Shown: positions 1 through 12,697, numbered from the stretch's first letter. The stretch is DNA of 64,000 nucleotides from Pseudomonadota bacterium (GCA_023399465.1 JAEWPB010000103.1:46817-110816), one strand, 5' to 3'. The notes: generated by a model not told the origin, from the sequence alone. Program-made: numbers and translations.

Positions 1-719
1 CGACCGAATCCAAGAACGCGGTGTCGATGTTCCTGGTCCTCGACCGTTCCGGCTCGATGGGCGAGGACACCAGCACCGTCGATCCGAACAAGCCGACGAA
101 AACCGAAACCTACAAGTGCGGTTACAACAATAAGAATACCTGTACGCGGACGGTGACCAACTACGTCGTCAAGATCGACGCGCTGAAGACGGCGGTTACC
201 GGCCTGCGGGCAACGCTGGACAAGGCCGATCCGGACAAGAAGCTGGTTCGCACCGGCGCCGTTTCCTACAATGACAAGATGCAGACGGAGACGTCGTTGG
301 CCTGGGGCACGACCGGGGTAGGCACCTATGTCACAAACCTGTCGGCCAGCGGGTACACAGACTCCAGCGCCGCGTTCAAGAACGCTTACCAGAAGGTCAG
401 CGCATCGACCGAGGACTCGGCCCACAAGAACAAGAATGGCCAGAAGCCAACCAAGTACATCGTCTTCATGACCGATGGTGACAACAACCAGACCAATGCC
501 GACTCCGAGACCAAGAAGTGGTGCGATGAAGCCCGCAAGGCAAAGGTGGAGGTTTACACTGTCGCCTTCATGGCGCCGAGCCGCGGCCAAGCCCTGCTGA
601 ACTACTGCGCGACGACGAAGAGCCACTACTTCAAGGCCGAAGACGCTGATGGCCTTAACGCCGCCTTCAAGGCGATCGGTGAGCGCGCTTCGCAGTTGAT
701 GACGCGCCTGACCTACTGA
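1..719 (+). CDS. von Willebrand factor A domain protein, TadG-like (5' partial)
   Basis: This is the C-terminal 238 codons of a gene that begins before the window; the frame is open back to base 3, so the GTG at 21 is not a real start. The visible part opens with a VWA-domain strand and an intact MIDAS motif (DRSGS), which binds a divalent metal. Later come the FMTDGDNN segment and two cysteines (WCDEA, NYCAT). This arrangement is typical of the secreted or anchored C-terminal half of TadG-like Flp/Tad pilus assembly proteins, whose N-terminal membrane anchor would lie upstream. A strong terminator follows 40 bases after the stop. The VWA assignment is firm. The Tad link is inferred because no other tad gene is visible. 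Confidence 0.8.
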   Translation, partial: TESKNAVSMFLVLDRSGSMGEDTSTVDPNKPTKTETYKCGYNNKNTCTRTVTNYVVKIDALKTAVTGLRATLDKADPDKKLVRTGAVSYNDKMQTETSLAWGTTGVGTYVTNLSASGYTDSSAAFKNAYQKVSASTEDSAHKNKNGQKPTKYIVFMTDGDNNQTNADSETKKWCDEARKAKVEVYTVAFMAPSRGQALLNYCATTKSHYFKAEDADGLNAAFKAIGERASQLMTRLTY

Positions 720-760
720 TCCGGTCCCGGCGTCTGCCCGCGGCGCCAAGGCCGTTCGAA

Positions 761-793
761 AAAAACCCGCCCCGAATTCTGGGCGGGCTTTTT
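761..793 (+). terminator. Rho-independent terminator after the VWA gene
   Basis: The 7-bp stem CCCGCCC (766-772) pairs with GGGCGGG (781-787) around an 8-base loop. It is preceded by an A run and followed by TTTTT (789-793). It separates the VWA gene from the glycogen operon. Confidence 0.85.
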
Positions 794-1006
794 CGTGACC
801 GCAAAGCAGAGCGGAAAAAGCAATCCATATCAAGCGTTTTTGCACCTGCGTTGTCAGTGCCCGGCCCATTTTTGCGTTTGCGGAATTCCCTTGTTGCAAG
901 TGCTTCCTATCGATGCATAAACTCTGTCGAAGCAAGCGATATGCCTCTCGATCGGACCCGATCACGACGCCCTGAACCGAAATCAACGCGCTGGCAGAGC
1001 ACGACG

Positions 1007-3469
1007 ATGACCCCCAGTTCCAAGGCCGAACTTCCTCCTCCCGCCCCCCGAGCTTACGATCCCAACATATTGGCCGCGGAAATCATCGAGCGCCTGACCT
1101 ATCGCATCGGCAAGGACGCGAAAGTGGCAAAGCCGCATGACTGGCTGACCGCGACGATCCTCGTCATCCGCGACCGCATCATCGACAAGTGGATGGAGTC
1201 GACCCGCAAGACCTATGAGACGAACGCCAAGCGGGTCTACTACCTGTCGCTGGAATTCCTCATCGGCCGCCTGCTGCGCGACGCGATCTCCAACCTCGGG
1301 CTGATGAACGAGATCCGCGACGCCCTCTCCTCGCTCGGCGTGGACCTGGTCGACATCGCCGGCCTCGAGCCTGATGCCGCGCTTGGCAATGGCGGTCTGG
1401 GACGGCTCGCCGCATGCTTCATGGAATCCATGGCCACGGTCGACATTCCCGCCTATGGCTACGGCATTCGCTACGTGCACGGGCTGTTCCGCCAGGAAAT
1501 GGCCGACGGCTGGCAGGTCGAACTGCCGGAAACCTGGCTCGCCCATGGCAATCCGTGGGAATTCGAGCGGCGCGAAAGCTCCTACGAGATCGGCTTCGGC
1601 GGATCGGTGGAAATGCTGGGGGCGTATGACGAGCCACCGCGCTACGTCTGGAAACCGGCTGAAAGGGTCATCGCAACCGCCTATGACACGCCTGTTGTCG
1701 GCTGGCGCGGCGCACGAGTGAACACGCTGCGGCTATGGACGGCGCGCCCGATCGATCCGATCCTGCTCGACGCCTTCAATGCCGGCGACCACATCGGCGC
1801 CTTGCGTGAAAGCAACAAGGCCGAGACGCTTGCCCGCGTGCTCTATCCGGCGGATGTCACCCCCGCCGGCCAGGAATTGCGGCTGCGGCAGGAGTTCTTC
1901 TTCTCCTCCGCCTCGCTGCAGGACATCCTGCGCCGCCACAAGCAGCAGTACGACGACCTGCTCAATCTGCCGGACAAGGTGGCGATCCAGCTCAACGATA
2001 CCCACCCAGCCGTCTCGATCGCCGAACTGATGCGGCTGCTCTGCGACGTGCACGGACTGGATTTCGACACCGCCTGGGACATCACCCGTCGCACCATCTC
2101 CTACACCAACCACACCCTGCTGCCGGAAGCGCTCGAAAGCTGGCCGGTTCCGCTGTTCGAGCGGCTGTTGCCCCGCCACATGCAGATCGTCTATGCGATC
2201 AACGCCAAGATTCTCTTCGAGGCGCGCCGGGAAAAGGGCTTCTCCGACGAGGAGATCCGCAACATTTCCCTGATCGACGAGAGCGGCGAGCGGCGGGTGC
2301 GCATGGGCAATCTGGCCTTTGTCGGCTCCCATTCGATCAACGGCGTTTCGGCGCTCCATACCGACCTGATGAAGCAGACGGTCTTCGCCGACCTCAACAA
2401 GCTCTATCCGGACCGGATCAACAACAAGACCAATGGCATCACCACCCGGCGCTGGCTGATGCAGTGCAATGCACGGCTGACGGCACTGTTGCGCGAGACG
2501 ATCGGCAGCGACTTCATGGACGACGCCGAAGCACTGAAGGCGCTCGACAGCTTCGCCGACAATACCGAGTTCCAGCAGCGCTTCGCAGCCGTCAAGCGCG
2601 ACAACAAGGACCGGCTGGCGAACCTCGTCGCCCAGCGGATGGGCATCCGCGTCGATCCCGCGGCGATCTTCGACATCCAGATCAAGCGCATTCACGAATA
2701 CAAGCGCCAGTTGCTCAACATCATCGAGGCGGTTGCGCTCTACGACCAGATCCGTTCGCATCCGGAACGCGACTGGGTACCGCGGGTCAAGTTCTTCGCC
2801 GGCAAGGCCGCCCCGAGCTACTACAACGCCAAGCTGATCATCAAGCTGGCGAACGACGTCGGCCGCGTCATCAACAACGACCCCGCCGTGCGCGGCCTGC
2901 TGAAGGTGGTGTTCATTCCGAACTACAATGTCTCGCTTGCCGAGGTGATGGTGCCGGCGGCCGATCTTTCGGAGCAGATCTCCACGGCCGGGATGGAAGC
3001 GTCAGGCACCGGCAACATGAAATTCGCCCTCAATGGCGCGCTCACCATCGGGACGCTCGACGGCGCCAATGTCGAAATGCGTGACTGGATCGGCGAGGAA
3101 AACATGATGATCTTCGGCATGACTGCCGATCAGGTCGCGGCGGCGCGCAACGGCGACTACAACCCGCGCGCCATCATAGAGGGTTCGCCGGAACTGTCGC
3201 AGGCGCTGGCGGCGATTTCCTCGGGCGTCTTTTCGCCCGACGACCGGAGCCGCTTCAGCGGTCTCGTCGATGGCCTTTACCAGCACGACTGGTTCATGGT
3301 CGCCGGCGATTTCGATGCCTACGCCAAGGCGCAGCGCGATGTCGACGCCCTGTGGCTCGATCCGGCCGCCTGGTATTCCCGCACCATCCGCAACACCGCC
3401 CGCATGGGGTGGTTCTCCTCCGACCGCGCCATCCGACAATATGCCCAGGAAATCTGGAGAGCCGGATGA
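1007..3469 (+). CDS. glgP: Glycogen phosphorylase
   Basis: Releases glucose-1-phosphate from glycogen non-reducing ends in the cytoplasm. The 820-residue product (GT35 family) has the GNGGLGRLAACF segment near residue 125 and the PLP-binding GTGNMKF motif with Lys672, followed by TLDGANVE. The frame is open upstream to a TTG at 851 and an ATG at 941. The ATG at 1007 gives the usual family length and removes a low-complexity Arg/Ser-rich extension, though its ribosome site is weak, so the start is uncertain. The stop overlaps the glgB start (ATGA at 3466-3469), indicating translational coupling. It is the first gene of the glgP-B-C-A-pgm-glgX operon. Confidence 0.93.
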   Translation: MTPSSKAELPPPAPRAYDPNILAAEIIERLTYRIGKDAKVAKPHDWLTATILVIRDRIIDKWMESTRKTYETNAKRVYYLSLEFLIGRLLRDAISNLGLMNEIRDALSSLGVDLVDIAGLEPDAALGNGGLGRLAACFMESMATVDIPAYGYGIRYVHGLFRQEMADGWQVELPETWLAHGNPWEFERRESSYEIGFGGSVEMLGAYDEPPRYVWKPAERVIATAYDTPVVGWRGARVNTLRLWTARPIDPILLDAFNAGDHIGALRESNKAETLARVLYPADVTPAGQELRLRQEFFFSSASLQDILRRHKQQYDDLLNLPDKVAIQLNDTHPAVSIAELMRLLCDVHGLDFDTAWDITRRTISYTNHTLLPEALESWPVPLFERLLPRHMQIVYAINAKILFEARREKGFSDEEIRNISLIDESGERRVRMGNLAFVGSHSINGVSALHTDLMKQTVFADLNKLYPDRINNKTNGITTRRWLMQCNARLTALLRETIGSDFMDDAEALKALDSFADNTEFQQRFAAVKRDNKDRLANLVAQRMGIRVDPAAIFDIQIKRIHEYKRQLLNIIEAVALYDQIRSHPERDWVPRVKFFAGKAAPSYYNAKLIIKLANDVGRVINNDPAVRGLLKVVFIPNYNVSLAEVMVPAADLSEQISTAGMEASGTGNMKFALNGALTIGTLDGANVEMRDWIGEENMMIFGMTADQVAAARNGDYNPRAIIEGSPELSQALAAISSGVFSPDDRSRFSGLVDGLYQHDWFMVAGDFDAYAKAQRDVDALWLDPAAWYSRTIRNTARMGWFSSDRAIRQYAQEIWRAG

Positions 3470-5676
3470 GGAAGACGCCGGCAAAATCCGACGAACAAGA
3501 ACGGCCCGCGGAGCTGCCCCCCGACGAAATCGCCGCCATACTTTCCGCTTCCCATCCCGATCCCTTCGCCGTGCTCGGGCTGCATCGCGGCAATGGCGGC
3601 TTTGTCGCCCGCTGCTTCATTCCGGGTGCGGAGACCGTCACCGCGCTTGCGCTCGACGGCACCGAACTGGGCAAACTTTCGCAACTGGCTCCGGATGGAC
3701 TGTTTGCCGGGCCGGTAACTGCGAGCAAGCGGCAACCGCTTCGCTATCGCGCCACGCGCGGCGATGTCGAGTGGACGGTGACCGACCCCTACAGTTTCGG
3801 CCCTGTTCTGGGGCCGATGGACGACTACTTCATCCGCGAAGGCTCGCATCTCAGGCTGTTCGACAAGCTCGGCGCTCACCCGCTCAAGCACGAGGGTGTC
3901 CGCGGTTTCCATTTCGCCGTCTGGGCGCCAAATGCCAAACGCGTCTCGGTCGTCGGCGATTTCAACAACTGGGACGGCCGCCGCCACGTCATGCGGCTCC
4001 GTCGCGATTCCGGTATCTGGGAAATCTTCGCACCCGATGTTCTAGCCGGCTCGACCTACAAGTTCGAGATCGCAGATGCCGAGGGCACCATCCTGCCGCT
4101 CAAGGCCGACCCATTCGGACGGCGCGCGGAACTGCGCCCGCATACCGCGTCGATCACCGCCCCTGAACTGGTGCAGGAGTGGCAGGACGACGCGCACATG
4201 GCGCATTGGGCCGGCGTCGACCAGCGCCGCCAGCCGATTTCCATCTACGAGGTGCATGCCGGATCCTGGCAGCGTCGCAACGACGGCTCGATGCTGAGCT
4301 GGGACGAACTCGGCGAGCGCCTGATCCCCTATTGTGTCGACATGGGTTTCACCCACATCGAGTTCCTGCCGATCACCGAGCACCCTTACGATCCGTCCTG
4401 GGGCTACCAGACCATCGGTCTTTATGCGCCGACCGCCCGTTTCGGCGAGCCGGAAGGCTTCGCCCGCTTCGTCAACGGCTGCCACAAGGTCGGCATCGGG
4501 GTCATCCTCGACTGGGTTCCGGCGCATTTCCCGACCGACGAGCATGGGCTCCGCTGGTTCGACGGCACCGCGCTCTACGAACACGCCGATCCGCGCAAGG
4601 GCTTCCATCCCGACTGGAACACCGCGATCTTCAATTTCGGACGCAAAGAAGTCGTATCCTACCTGATCAACAATGCCCTCTACTGGCGCGAGAAGTTCCA
4701 TCTCGACGGGCTGCGGGTCGATGCCGTCGCCTCGATGCTCTACCTCGACTATTCGCGCAAGCACGGCGAATGGATACCCAACGAGTATGGCGGCAACGAA
4801 AACCTGGAGGCGGTGCGCTTCCTGCAGTCGATGAACAGCAACCTTTATGGTGCGCATCCCGGAGTGATGACCATCGCCGAGGAATCGACCTCCTGGCCGA
4901 AGGTTGCCCATCCCGTCCACGAGGGCGGCCTCGGCTTCGGCTTCAAGTGGAACATGGGCTTCATGCATGACACGCTGAGCTACATGTCGCGTGAGGCGGT
5001 GCATCGCCGCTTCCACCACCAGGAGATCACCTTCGGCCTGCTCTACGCCTTCTCGGAAAACTTCGTGCTGCCGCTGTCCCACGACGAGGTCGTGCACGGC
5101 AAGGGCTCACTGATCGCCAAGATGGCTGGCGACGACTGGCAGAAGTTCGCCAACCTGCGGGCCTATTACGCCTTCATGTGGGGCTATCCCGGCAAGAAGC
5201 TGCTGTTCATGGGCCAGGAATTCGCGCAGTGGAGCGAATGGAGCGAAAGCCGCGCGCTCGACTGGAACCTGCTGCAGTATCCGCTGCACGAAGGCATGCG
5301 CCGCCTCGTGCGCGATCTGAACTTCACCTACCGCGCCAAGCCGGCGCTGCACGCGCGCGATTGCGAGAGCGAAGGGTTCGAATGGCTGATCGCCGACGAT
5401 CATGAGAACTCGGTGTTTGCCTGGCTGCGCAAGGCACCTGGGGAGAAACCGGTCGCCATCATCACCAATTTCACGCCGGTTTACCGGGAGGCCTATCGCA
5501 TACCGCTGCCGGCTGCCGGGCACTGGCGCGAGATACTCAATACCGACGCCGAAATCTATGGCGGCAGCGGCAAGGGCAATGGCGGCCGCGTCAATGCCGA
5601 GAAAAACAGCGACGGGATATTTGCGCGGATCTCGCTACCTCCACTTGCAACGATCATGCTGGAGCAGCATCAATAA
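3466..5676 (+). CDS. glgB: 1,4-alpha-glucan branching enzyme
   Basis: Forms alpha-1,6 branches in glycogen by cleaving alpha-1,4 chains and transferring them. The 736 residues match the usual GlgB length. An N-terminal carbohydrate-binding module (about 110-210, with VGDFNNWDG) precedes the GH13 barrel. The catalytic residues are visible: Asp419 in GLRVDAV, Glu472 in IAEES, and the LSHDEVVHG segment for the third acid. The 53-residue spacing between nucleophile and acid/base equals that of E. coli GlgB (Asp405/Glu458). The ATG at 3466 overlaps the glgP stop by 4 bases, which decides the start over longer in-frame alternatives. Confidence 0.96.
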   Translation: MRKTPAKSDEQERPAELPPDEIAAILSASHPDPFAVLGLHRGNGGFVARCFIPGAETVTALALDGTELGKLSQLAPDGLFAGPVTASKRQPLRYRATRGDVEWTVTDPYSFGPVLGPMDDYFIREGSHLRLFDKLGAHPLKHEGVRGFHFAVWAPNAKRVSVVGDFNNWDGRRHVMRLRRDSGIWEIFAPDVLAGSTYKFEIADAEGTILPLKADPFGRRAELRPHTASITAPELVQEWQDDAHMAHWAGVDQRRQPISIYEVHAGSWQRRNDGSMLSWDELGERLIPYCVDMGFTHIEFLPITEHPYDPSWGYQTIGLYAPTARFGEPEGFARFVNGCHKVGIGVILDWVPAHFPTDEHGLRWFDGTALYEHADPRKGFHPDWNTAIFNFGRKEVVSYLINNALYWREKFHLDGLRVDAVASMLYLDYSRKHGEWIPNEYGGNENLEAVRFLQSMNSNLYGAHPGVMTIAEESTSWPKVAHPVHEGGLGFGFKWNMGFMHDTLSYMSREAVHRRFHHQEITFGLLYAFSENFVLPLSHDEVVHGKGSLIAKMAGDDWQKFANLRAYYAFMWGYPGKKLLFMGQEFAQWSEWSESRALDWNLLQYPLHEGMRRLVRDLNFTYRAKPALHARDCESEGFEWLIADDHENSVFAWLRKAPGEKPVAIITNFTPVYREAYRIPLPAAGHWREILNTDAEIYGGSGKGNGGRVNAEKNSDGIFARISLPPLATIMLEQHQ

Positions 5677-5700
5677 CGAACAAGCGCCTGGGAGGAACAC

Positions 5701-6963
5701 ATGGTAGAAAAACGTATCCAACCCTTGTCCCGTGATGCCATGGCCTATGTGCTCGCCGGCGGACGCGGGAGCCGCCTGAAGGAACTGACCGACCGCCGCG
5801 CCAAGCCCGCCGTCTATTTCGGCGGCAAGACCCGGATCATCGACTTCGCGCTGTCGAACGCTCTGAACTCGGGCATCCGCCGCATCGGGGTCGCCACCCA
5901 GTACAAGGCGCATTCGCTGATCCGCCACCTGCAGCGCGGTTGGAACTTCTTCCGTCCCGAGCGTAACGAAAGCTTCGACATCCTGCCGGCAAGCCAGCGC
6001 GTCTCCGAAACCCAGTGGTACGAAGGCACCGCGGACGCGGTGTTCCAGAACACCGACATCATCGAGCCCTATGGTCCGGAATACATGGTCATCCTCGCCG
6101 GCGACCATATTTACAAGATGGACTACGAGATGATGCTCCAGCAGCACGTCGATTCCGGCGCCGACGTCACCATCGGCTGCCTCGAGGTGCCGCGTGCGGA
6201 AGCGACCGGTTTCGGTGTCATGCAGGTCAATGGCGAGGACGAGATCGTCGCATTCGTCGAGAAGCCTGACGATCCGCCCGGCATGCCCGACAAGCCGGAT
6301 TTTGCCCTGGCGTCGATGGGCATCTACGTCTTCCATACCAAGTTCCTGATGGAGTGCCTGCGCCGCGATGCCGCCGATCCGAGCTCCAGCCGCGACTTCG
6401 GCAAGGACATCATCCCGTACATCGTCGCCCACGGCAAGGCAGTGGCCCACCGCTTCACCCGCTCCTGCGTGCGCTCCGATTTCGAACGCGGCGCCTACTG
6501 GCGCGACGTCGGCACGATCGATGCCTACTGGCAGGCCAATATCGACCTCACCGCTATCGTTCCGGAACTCGATATCTACGACAAGGCCTGGCCGATCTGG
6601 AGCTATGCCGAAATCACCCCGCCGGCCAAGTTCGTCCACGACGACAACAACCGCCGCGGTTCGGCGATATCGTCGCTGGTCTCGGGCGATTGCATCATCT
6701 CGGGCTCATCGCTGCGAAACAGCCTGCTGTTTACCGGCGTGCGTGCCAATTCCTATTCGCGGCTCGAAGGCGCCGTCGTGCTGCCGAATGTCCGCATCGG
6801 CCGTCGATCGCAGCTCAAGAACGTCGTCATCGACCACGGCGTGACCATTCCCGAAGGCCTGGTTGTCGGCGCGGACCCGGAACTCGACGCCCGTCGCTTT
6901 CGCCGCACCGAAAATGGCATCTGCCTGATTACCCAGACCATGATCGACAAGCTGGAACTCTGA
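5701..6963 (+). CDS. glgC: Glucose-1-phosphate adenylyltransferase (ADP-glucose pyrophosphorylase)
   Basis: Makes ADP-glucose from ATP and glucose-1-phosphate, the committed and normally allosteric step of glycogen synthesis. The 420-residue protein has the nucleotidyltransferase loop GGRGSRLKELTDRRAKP near residues 18-34, the IIDFALSN segment, and a C-terminal left-handed beta-helix region with SGDCIISGS and LPNVRIG. A clear ribosome site (GGGAGGA, about 8 bases upstream) precedes the ATG. It lies 24 bases after glgB and 3 bases before glgA. Confidence 0.96.
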   Translation: MVEKRIQPLSRDAMAYVLAGGRGSRLKELTDRRAKPAVYFGGKTRIIDFALSNALNSGIRRIGVATQYKAHSLIRHLQRGWNFFRPERNESFDILPASQRVSETQWYEGTADAVFQNTDIIEPYGPEYMVILAGDHIYKMDYEMMLQQHVDSGADVTIGCLEVPRAEATGFGVMQVNGEDEIVAFVEKPDDPPGMPDKPDFALASMGIYVFHTKFLMECLRRDAADPSSSRDFGKDIIPYIVAHGKAVAHRFTRSCVRSDFERGAYWRDVGTIDAYWQANIDLTAIVPELDIYDKAWPIWSYAEITPPAKFVHDDNNRRGSAISSLVSGDCIISGSSLRNSLLFTGVRANSYSRLEGAVVLPNVRIGRRSQLKNVVIDHGVTIPEGLVVGADPELDARRFRRTENGICLITQTMIDKLEL

Positions 6964-6966
6964 TTC

Positions 6967-8418
6967 ATGAAAGTTCTTTCAGTGGCGTCGGAAGTCTTTC
7001 CGCTCATCAAGACGGGCGGACTGGCCGACGTTGCGGGCGCCCTGCCCCAGGCTCTCACCCAATTCGGCATCGAGACCAGGACCCTGATCCCCGGCTATCC
7101 CGCGGTGATGGCGGCGATCGGCAAGCCGGCGCGCAAGGTCAAGCTCGGCGATCTGCTCGGCGAAAAGGCAGCCATCCTCGAAGTCGAGCACAAGGGGCTC
7201 GACATGCTGGTGCTTGATGCGCCCGGCTATTTCGACCGGCCCGGCGGCCCCTATGTCGATGCGACCGGCAAGGACTATCCTGACAACTGGAAGCGCTTTG
7301 CAGCGCTCTCGCTTGCGGGCAGCCAGATCGCCCATGGCGCCCTGCCCGGCTGGCAGCCGGACCTGCTGCATGCTCACGACTGGCAGGCGGCAATGGTTCC
7401 CGTCTACATGCACTACGGCGACAGGCCGGAGCGCCCGAGCATCCTGACGATCCACAACATCGCCTTCCAGGGACAGTTCGGCGCCGCGATCCTGCCGGGT
7501 CTTGGCCTGCCTGCCCATGCGTTTTCGATGGACGGCCTCGAATATTACGGCGATGTCAGCTACCTCAAGGGCGGGCTGCAGACGGCCACCGCGATCACCA
7601 CAGTCAGCCCCTCCTACGCCGAGGAAATTCTCACTCCGGAATTCGGCATGGGGCTCGAGGGCGTGATTGCGAGTCGCATCGATGACCTGCACGGCATCGT
7701 CAACGGCATCGATGCCGACATCTGGGATCCGGCGACCGATCCATTGATCGCAGGCCACTACAATGCCGCGGTCCTCAAGAAACGACAGATAAATCGCGAG
7801 GCCGTCGCCGGCCACTTCAACCTCGATCGCGACGACGGCCCGATCTTCTGCGTCGTCACCCGGCTGACCTGGCAGAAGGGCATGGACCTGCTGGTCGAGG
7901 TCATCGACGACATCGTCGAGCACGGCGGCAAGCTTGCCATTCTCGGCGCCGGCGATCTCGCGCTCGAAGGCGCGCTTCTCGCCGCCGCATCGCGCCACCG
8001 CGGCCGCGTCGGCATGGTGATCGGCTACAACGAACCACTCTCGCACCTGATGCAGGCCGGATCCGATGCGATCCTGGTCCCCTCCCGCTTCGAACCCTGC
8101 GGCCTCACCCAGCTCTACGCGCTGCGCTACGGCTGCCTGCCGGTCGTGGCCCGGACCGGCGGCCTCAACGACACCATCATCGACGCCAATCCAGCCGCCA
8201 TTGCAGCACGCGTGGCAACGGGCGTACAATTCGCCCCGGTCACTTCCGCAGGTCTGCGCCAGGCACTCCGGCGAACCTTCCGATTGTACGCCGACCAAAA
8301 GCTCTGGACCCAGATGCAAAAGCAAGGCATGAAATCCGATGTCTCCTGGAATGGAAGCGCCGGGCGCTACGCCGCGCTATATTCCAGCCTTGTGCAGAAA
8401 GGCATCCAAGCACCATGA
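6967..8418 (+). CDS. glgA: Glycogen synthase (ADP-glucose type)
   Basis: Elongates alpha-1,4-glucan from ADP-glucose (GT5 family). The 483 residues begin MKVLSVASEVFPL and carry the ADP-glucose-binding KTGGLADV motif (Lys15) near the N terminus. The C-terminal Rossmann half has the SRFEPCGLTQLYALRYG signature around residue 377, including the conserved Glu. The ATG lies directly after the glgC stop, and the stop overlaps the pgm start by 4 bases. Confidence 0.96.
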   Translation: MKVLSVASEVFPLIKTGGLADVAGALPQALTQFGIETRTLIPGYPAVMAAIGKPARKVKLGDLLGEKAAILEVEHKGLDMLVLDAPGYFDRPGGPYVDATGKDYPDNWKRFAALSLAGSQIAHGALPGWQPDLLHAHDWQAAMVPVYMHYGDRPERPSILTIHNIAFQGQFGAAILPGLGLPAHAFSMDGLEYYGDVSYLKGGLQTATAITTVSPSYAEEILTPEFGMGLEGVIASRIDDLHGIVNGIDADIWDPATDPLIAGHYNAAVLKKRQINREAVAGHFNLDRDDGPIFCVVTRLTWQKGMDLLVEVIDDIVEHGGKLAILGAGDLALEGALLAAASRHRGRVGMVIGYNEPLSHLMQAGSDAILVPSRFEPCGLTQLYALRYGCLPVVARTGGLNDTIIDANPAAIAARVATGVQFAPVTSAGLRQALRRTFRLYADQKLWTQMQKQGMKSDVSWNGSAGRYAALYSSLVQKGIQAP

Positions 8419-10020
8419 TCAAGACGGTCCCCACTACTCCCTATCAGGACCAGAAACCCGGCACGTCGGGACTGCGCAAGAAGGTTCCGGTATTCCAGCA
8501 GAAGAATTATGCCGAGAACTTCATCCAGTCGATCTTCGATTCGCTTGAAGGCTTTGCCGGGAAGATACTCGTGATCGGCGGCGATGGCCGCTACTACAAT
8601 CGCGAAGTCATCCAGATCGCCATCAAGATGGCCATCGCCAATGGCTTCGGCAAGGTGATGGTCGGCCGCGGCGGCATCCTCTCGACCCCGGCCGCCTCCA
8701 ATATCATTCGCAAATACAGAGCCTTCGGCGGCATCATCCTTTCGGCGAGCCACAATCCCGGCGGTCCGACCGAAGACTTCGGCATCAAATACAACATCGG
8801 CAACGGCGGCCCGGCACCGGAGAAGATCACCGATGCCATCTACGCGCGGAGCAAGGTGATCGACCAGTACAAGATCGCCGATATTCCCGACATCAATCTC
8901 GACCGCATCTGCAGCCAGGAGATCGCGGGCAAGACGGTCGCCGTCATCGACCCGGTCGAGGACTATGCGGCGCTGATGGAAGACCTGTTCGATTTCGGCG
9001 CCATCCGCAACCTGATCAATCTCGGCTTCCGGGTGACCTTCGACGCCATGAGCGCGGTCACCGGTCCCTATGCCAAGGAGATCATCGAGAACCGGCTGGG
9101 TGCGCCGCTCGGCTCGGTCAAGAACTTCATCCCGCTACCCGATTTCGGTGGCCATCACCCCGATCCCAATCTCGTCCACGCCAAGGAACTCTATGACGAG
9201 ATGATGGGCGACGACGCGCCCGATTTCGGCGCAGCCTCGGACGGCGACGGCGACCGCAACCTGATCATCGGCAAGGACATGTACGTCGCGCCCTCCGACA
9301 GCCTCGCCATCCTCGCCGCCAACGCCAACCTCGCGCCCGGCTACATCGGCGGCATATCGGGCATTGCCCGCTCGATGCCGACCAGTTGCGCCGCCGACCG
9401 CGTCGCCGAACGGCTCGGCATCGGCATGTACGAAACGCCGACCGGCTGGAAGTTCTTCGGCAACCTCCTCGACGAGGACCTGGTGACGATCTGCGGCGAG
9501 GAAAGCGCCGGCACCGGCTCCAACCATGTGCGCGAAAAGGACGGGCTCTGGGCCGTTCTCCTCTGGCTCAATATCCTCGCGGTGCGCGGCGAAAGCGTTG
9601 CAGACGTCGTGCGCCAGCACTGGGCGACCTATGGGCGCAACTATTATTCCCGCCACGATTACGAGGAAGTCGACAGCGATGCAGCCAATGAACTGATCGC
9701 GGCGCTCCGGCAGAAGCTGACGACGCTGCCGGGCACGTCCCATCGCGGTCTGGTGGTGACTGCCGTCGACGATTTCGCCTATCACGATCCGGTCGATCAT
9801 TCGGTCAGCCGCCACCAGGGCATTCGGATCCTGTTCGAGGGCGGATCACGCATCGTCTTCCGCCTGTCGGGCACCGGAACCTCGGGCGCGACGCTGCGCG
9901 TATATATCGAGCGCTTCGAGCCGGATTCGACCCGCCATGGTCTCGAAACGCAGGAGGCACTCGCCAACCTGATCGCCATTGCCGACGAGATCGGCGAGAT
10001 CCGCAGCCGCACCGGGCGGG

Positions 10021-10043
<23 letters not shown>
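8415..10043 (+). CDS. pgm: Phosphoglucomutase (alpha-D-glucose)
   Basis: Interconverts glucose-1-phosphate and glucose-6-phosphate, linking glycogen to central metabolism. The 542-residue protein has the phosphoserine loop SASHNPGG (Ser112), the metal-binding SDGDGDRN loop near residue 277, a sugar-binding GEESAGTGS segment, and the C-terminal RLSGTGTSG phosphate-binding loop. It belongs to the eukaryotic-like alpha-PGM branch also seen in Agrobacterium. The start overlaps glgA by 4 bases, and the 3' end overlaps the likely glgX start. Confidence 0.96.
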
Positions 10044-12093
<2,050 letters not shown>

Positions 12094-12126
12094 CGGCATC
12101 GTTCGGCCGTTGGATCAGGGGATAGC

Positions 12127-12615
12127 ATGCAACGCATAATTTCGCTTACCGACGTCGCCGGGCTTGTCGGCCAGGAAATCGGCACGTCGGACTGGATCAC
12201 CGTCGACCAGACGATGATCGATACTTTTGCCACCGCTACCATGGATCACCAGTTCATCCATGTGGATCCCGAGAGGGCGAAAGCCGAAAGCCCCTTTGGC
12301 GGCACCATCGCCCATGGCTTTCTGTCGCTGTCGCTGCTGTCGGCGATGAACTACTCCGCCTTGCCGGTGATCCGCGAGCAGACGATGGCGCTCAACTACG
12401 GCTTCGAGAAGGTGCGCTTCATGTCGCCGGTCAAGTCCGGCACCCGTATCCGTGGGCACTTCATCCTTGCCGAAGCGCGCTTTCGCGGCGCCGGCATGCT
12501 GATGACCAGCTACGACGTATCGATCGAGATCGAAAACGAACGCAAGCCGGCGCTGACGGCGCGTTGGGTGACCATCGTACAGTTCGACCCCAAGGATCGC
12601 CCGGCCAACGCCTGA
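12127..12615 (+). CDS. MaoC-family (R)-specific enoyl-CoA hydratase-like protein
   Basis: A 162-residue single hotdog-fold protein. The hydratase motif is clear: Asp and His in MDHQFIHVDPERA (about 40-52), then FGGTIAHGFLSLSLL, a common MaoC/NodN-like pattern. Such proteins hydrate trans-2-enoyl-CoA, and some feed polyhydroxyalkanoate or acyl-chain synthesis. The true substrate here is unknown. It starts 33 bases after glgX and may be read through from the glycogen operon. It is closed by a strong bidirectional terminator. Confidence 0.85.
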   Translation: MQRIISLTDVAGLVGQEIGTSDWITVDQTMIDTFATATMDHQFIHVDPERAKAESPFGGTIAHGFLSLSLLSAMNYSALPVIREQTMALNYGFEKVRFMSPVKSGTRIRGHFILAEARFRGAGMLMTSYDVSIEIENERKPALTARWVTIVQFDPKDRPANA

Positions 12616-12640
12616 GGCATCCATACACACGCGACCAACG

Positions 12641-12676
12641 AAAAGCCCCGCCTCGGTTTCCCGTGGCGGGGCTTTT
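12641..12676. terminator. Bidirectional terminator between the MaoC gene and soxG
   Basis: A perfect 12-bp inverted repeat, AAAAGCCCCGCC (12641-12652) and GGCGGGGCTTTT (12665-12676), has A and T runs on the two sides, so it can act on both strands. It lies between the convergent MaoC-like and soxG genes. Confidence 0.9.
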
Positions 12677-12697
12677 TGATGTCATGTCCGGTGGCGA

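Noticed and set aside
851..1006. N-terminal extension of glgP from a TTG start
   Set aside because: The added 52 residues are not part of the family, and the region is more likely promoter and leader; ATG 1007 gives the usual GlgP length.
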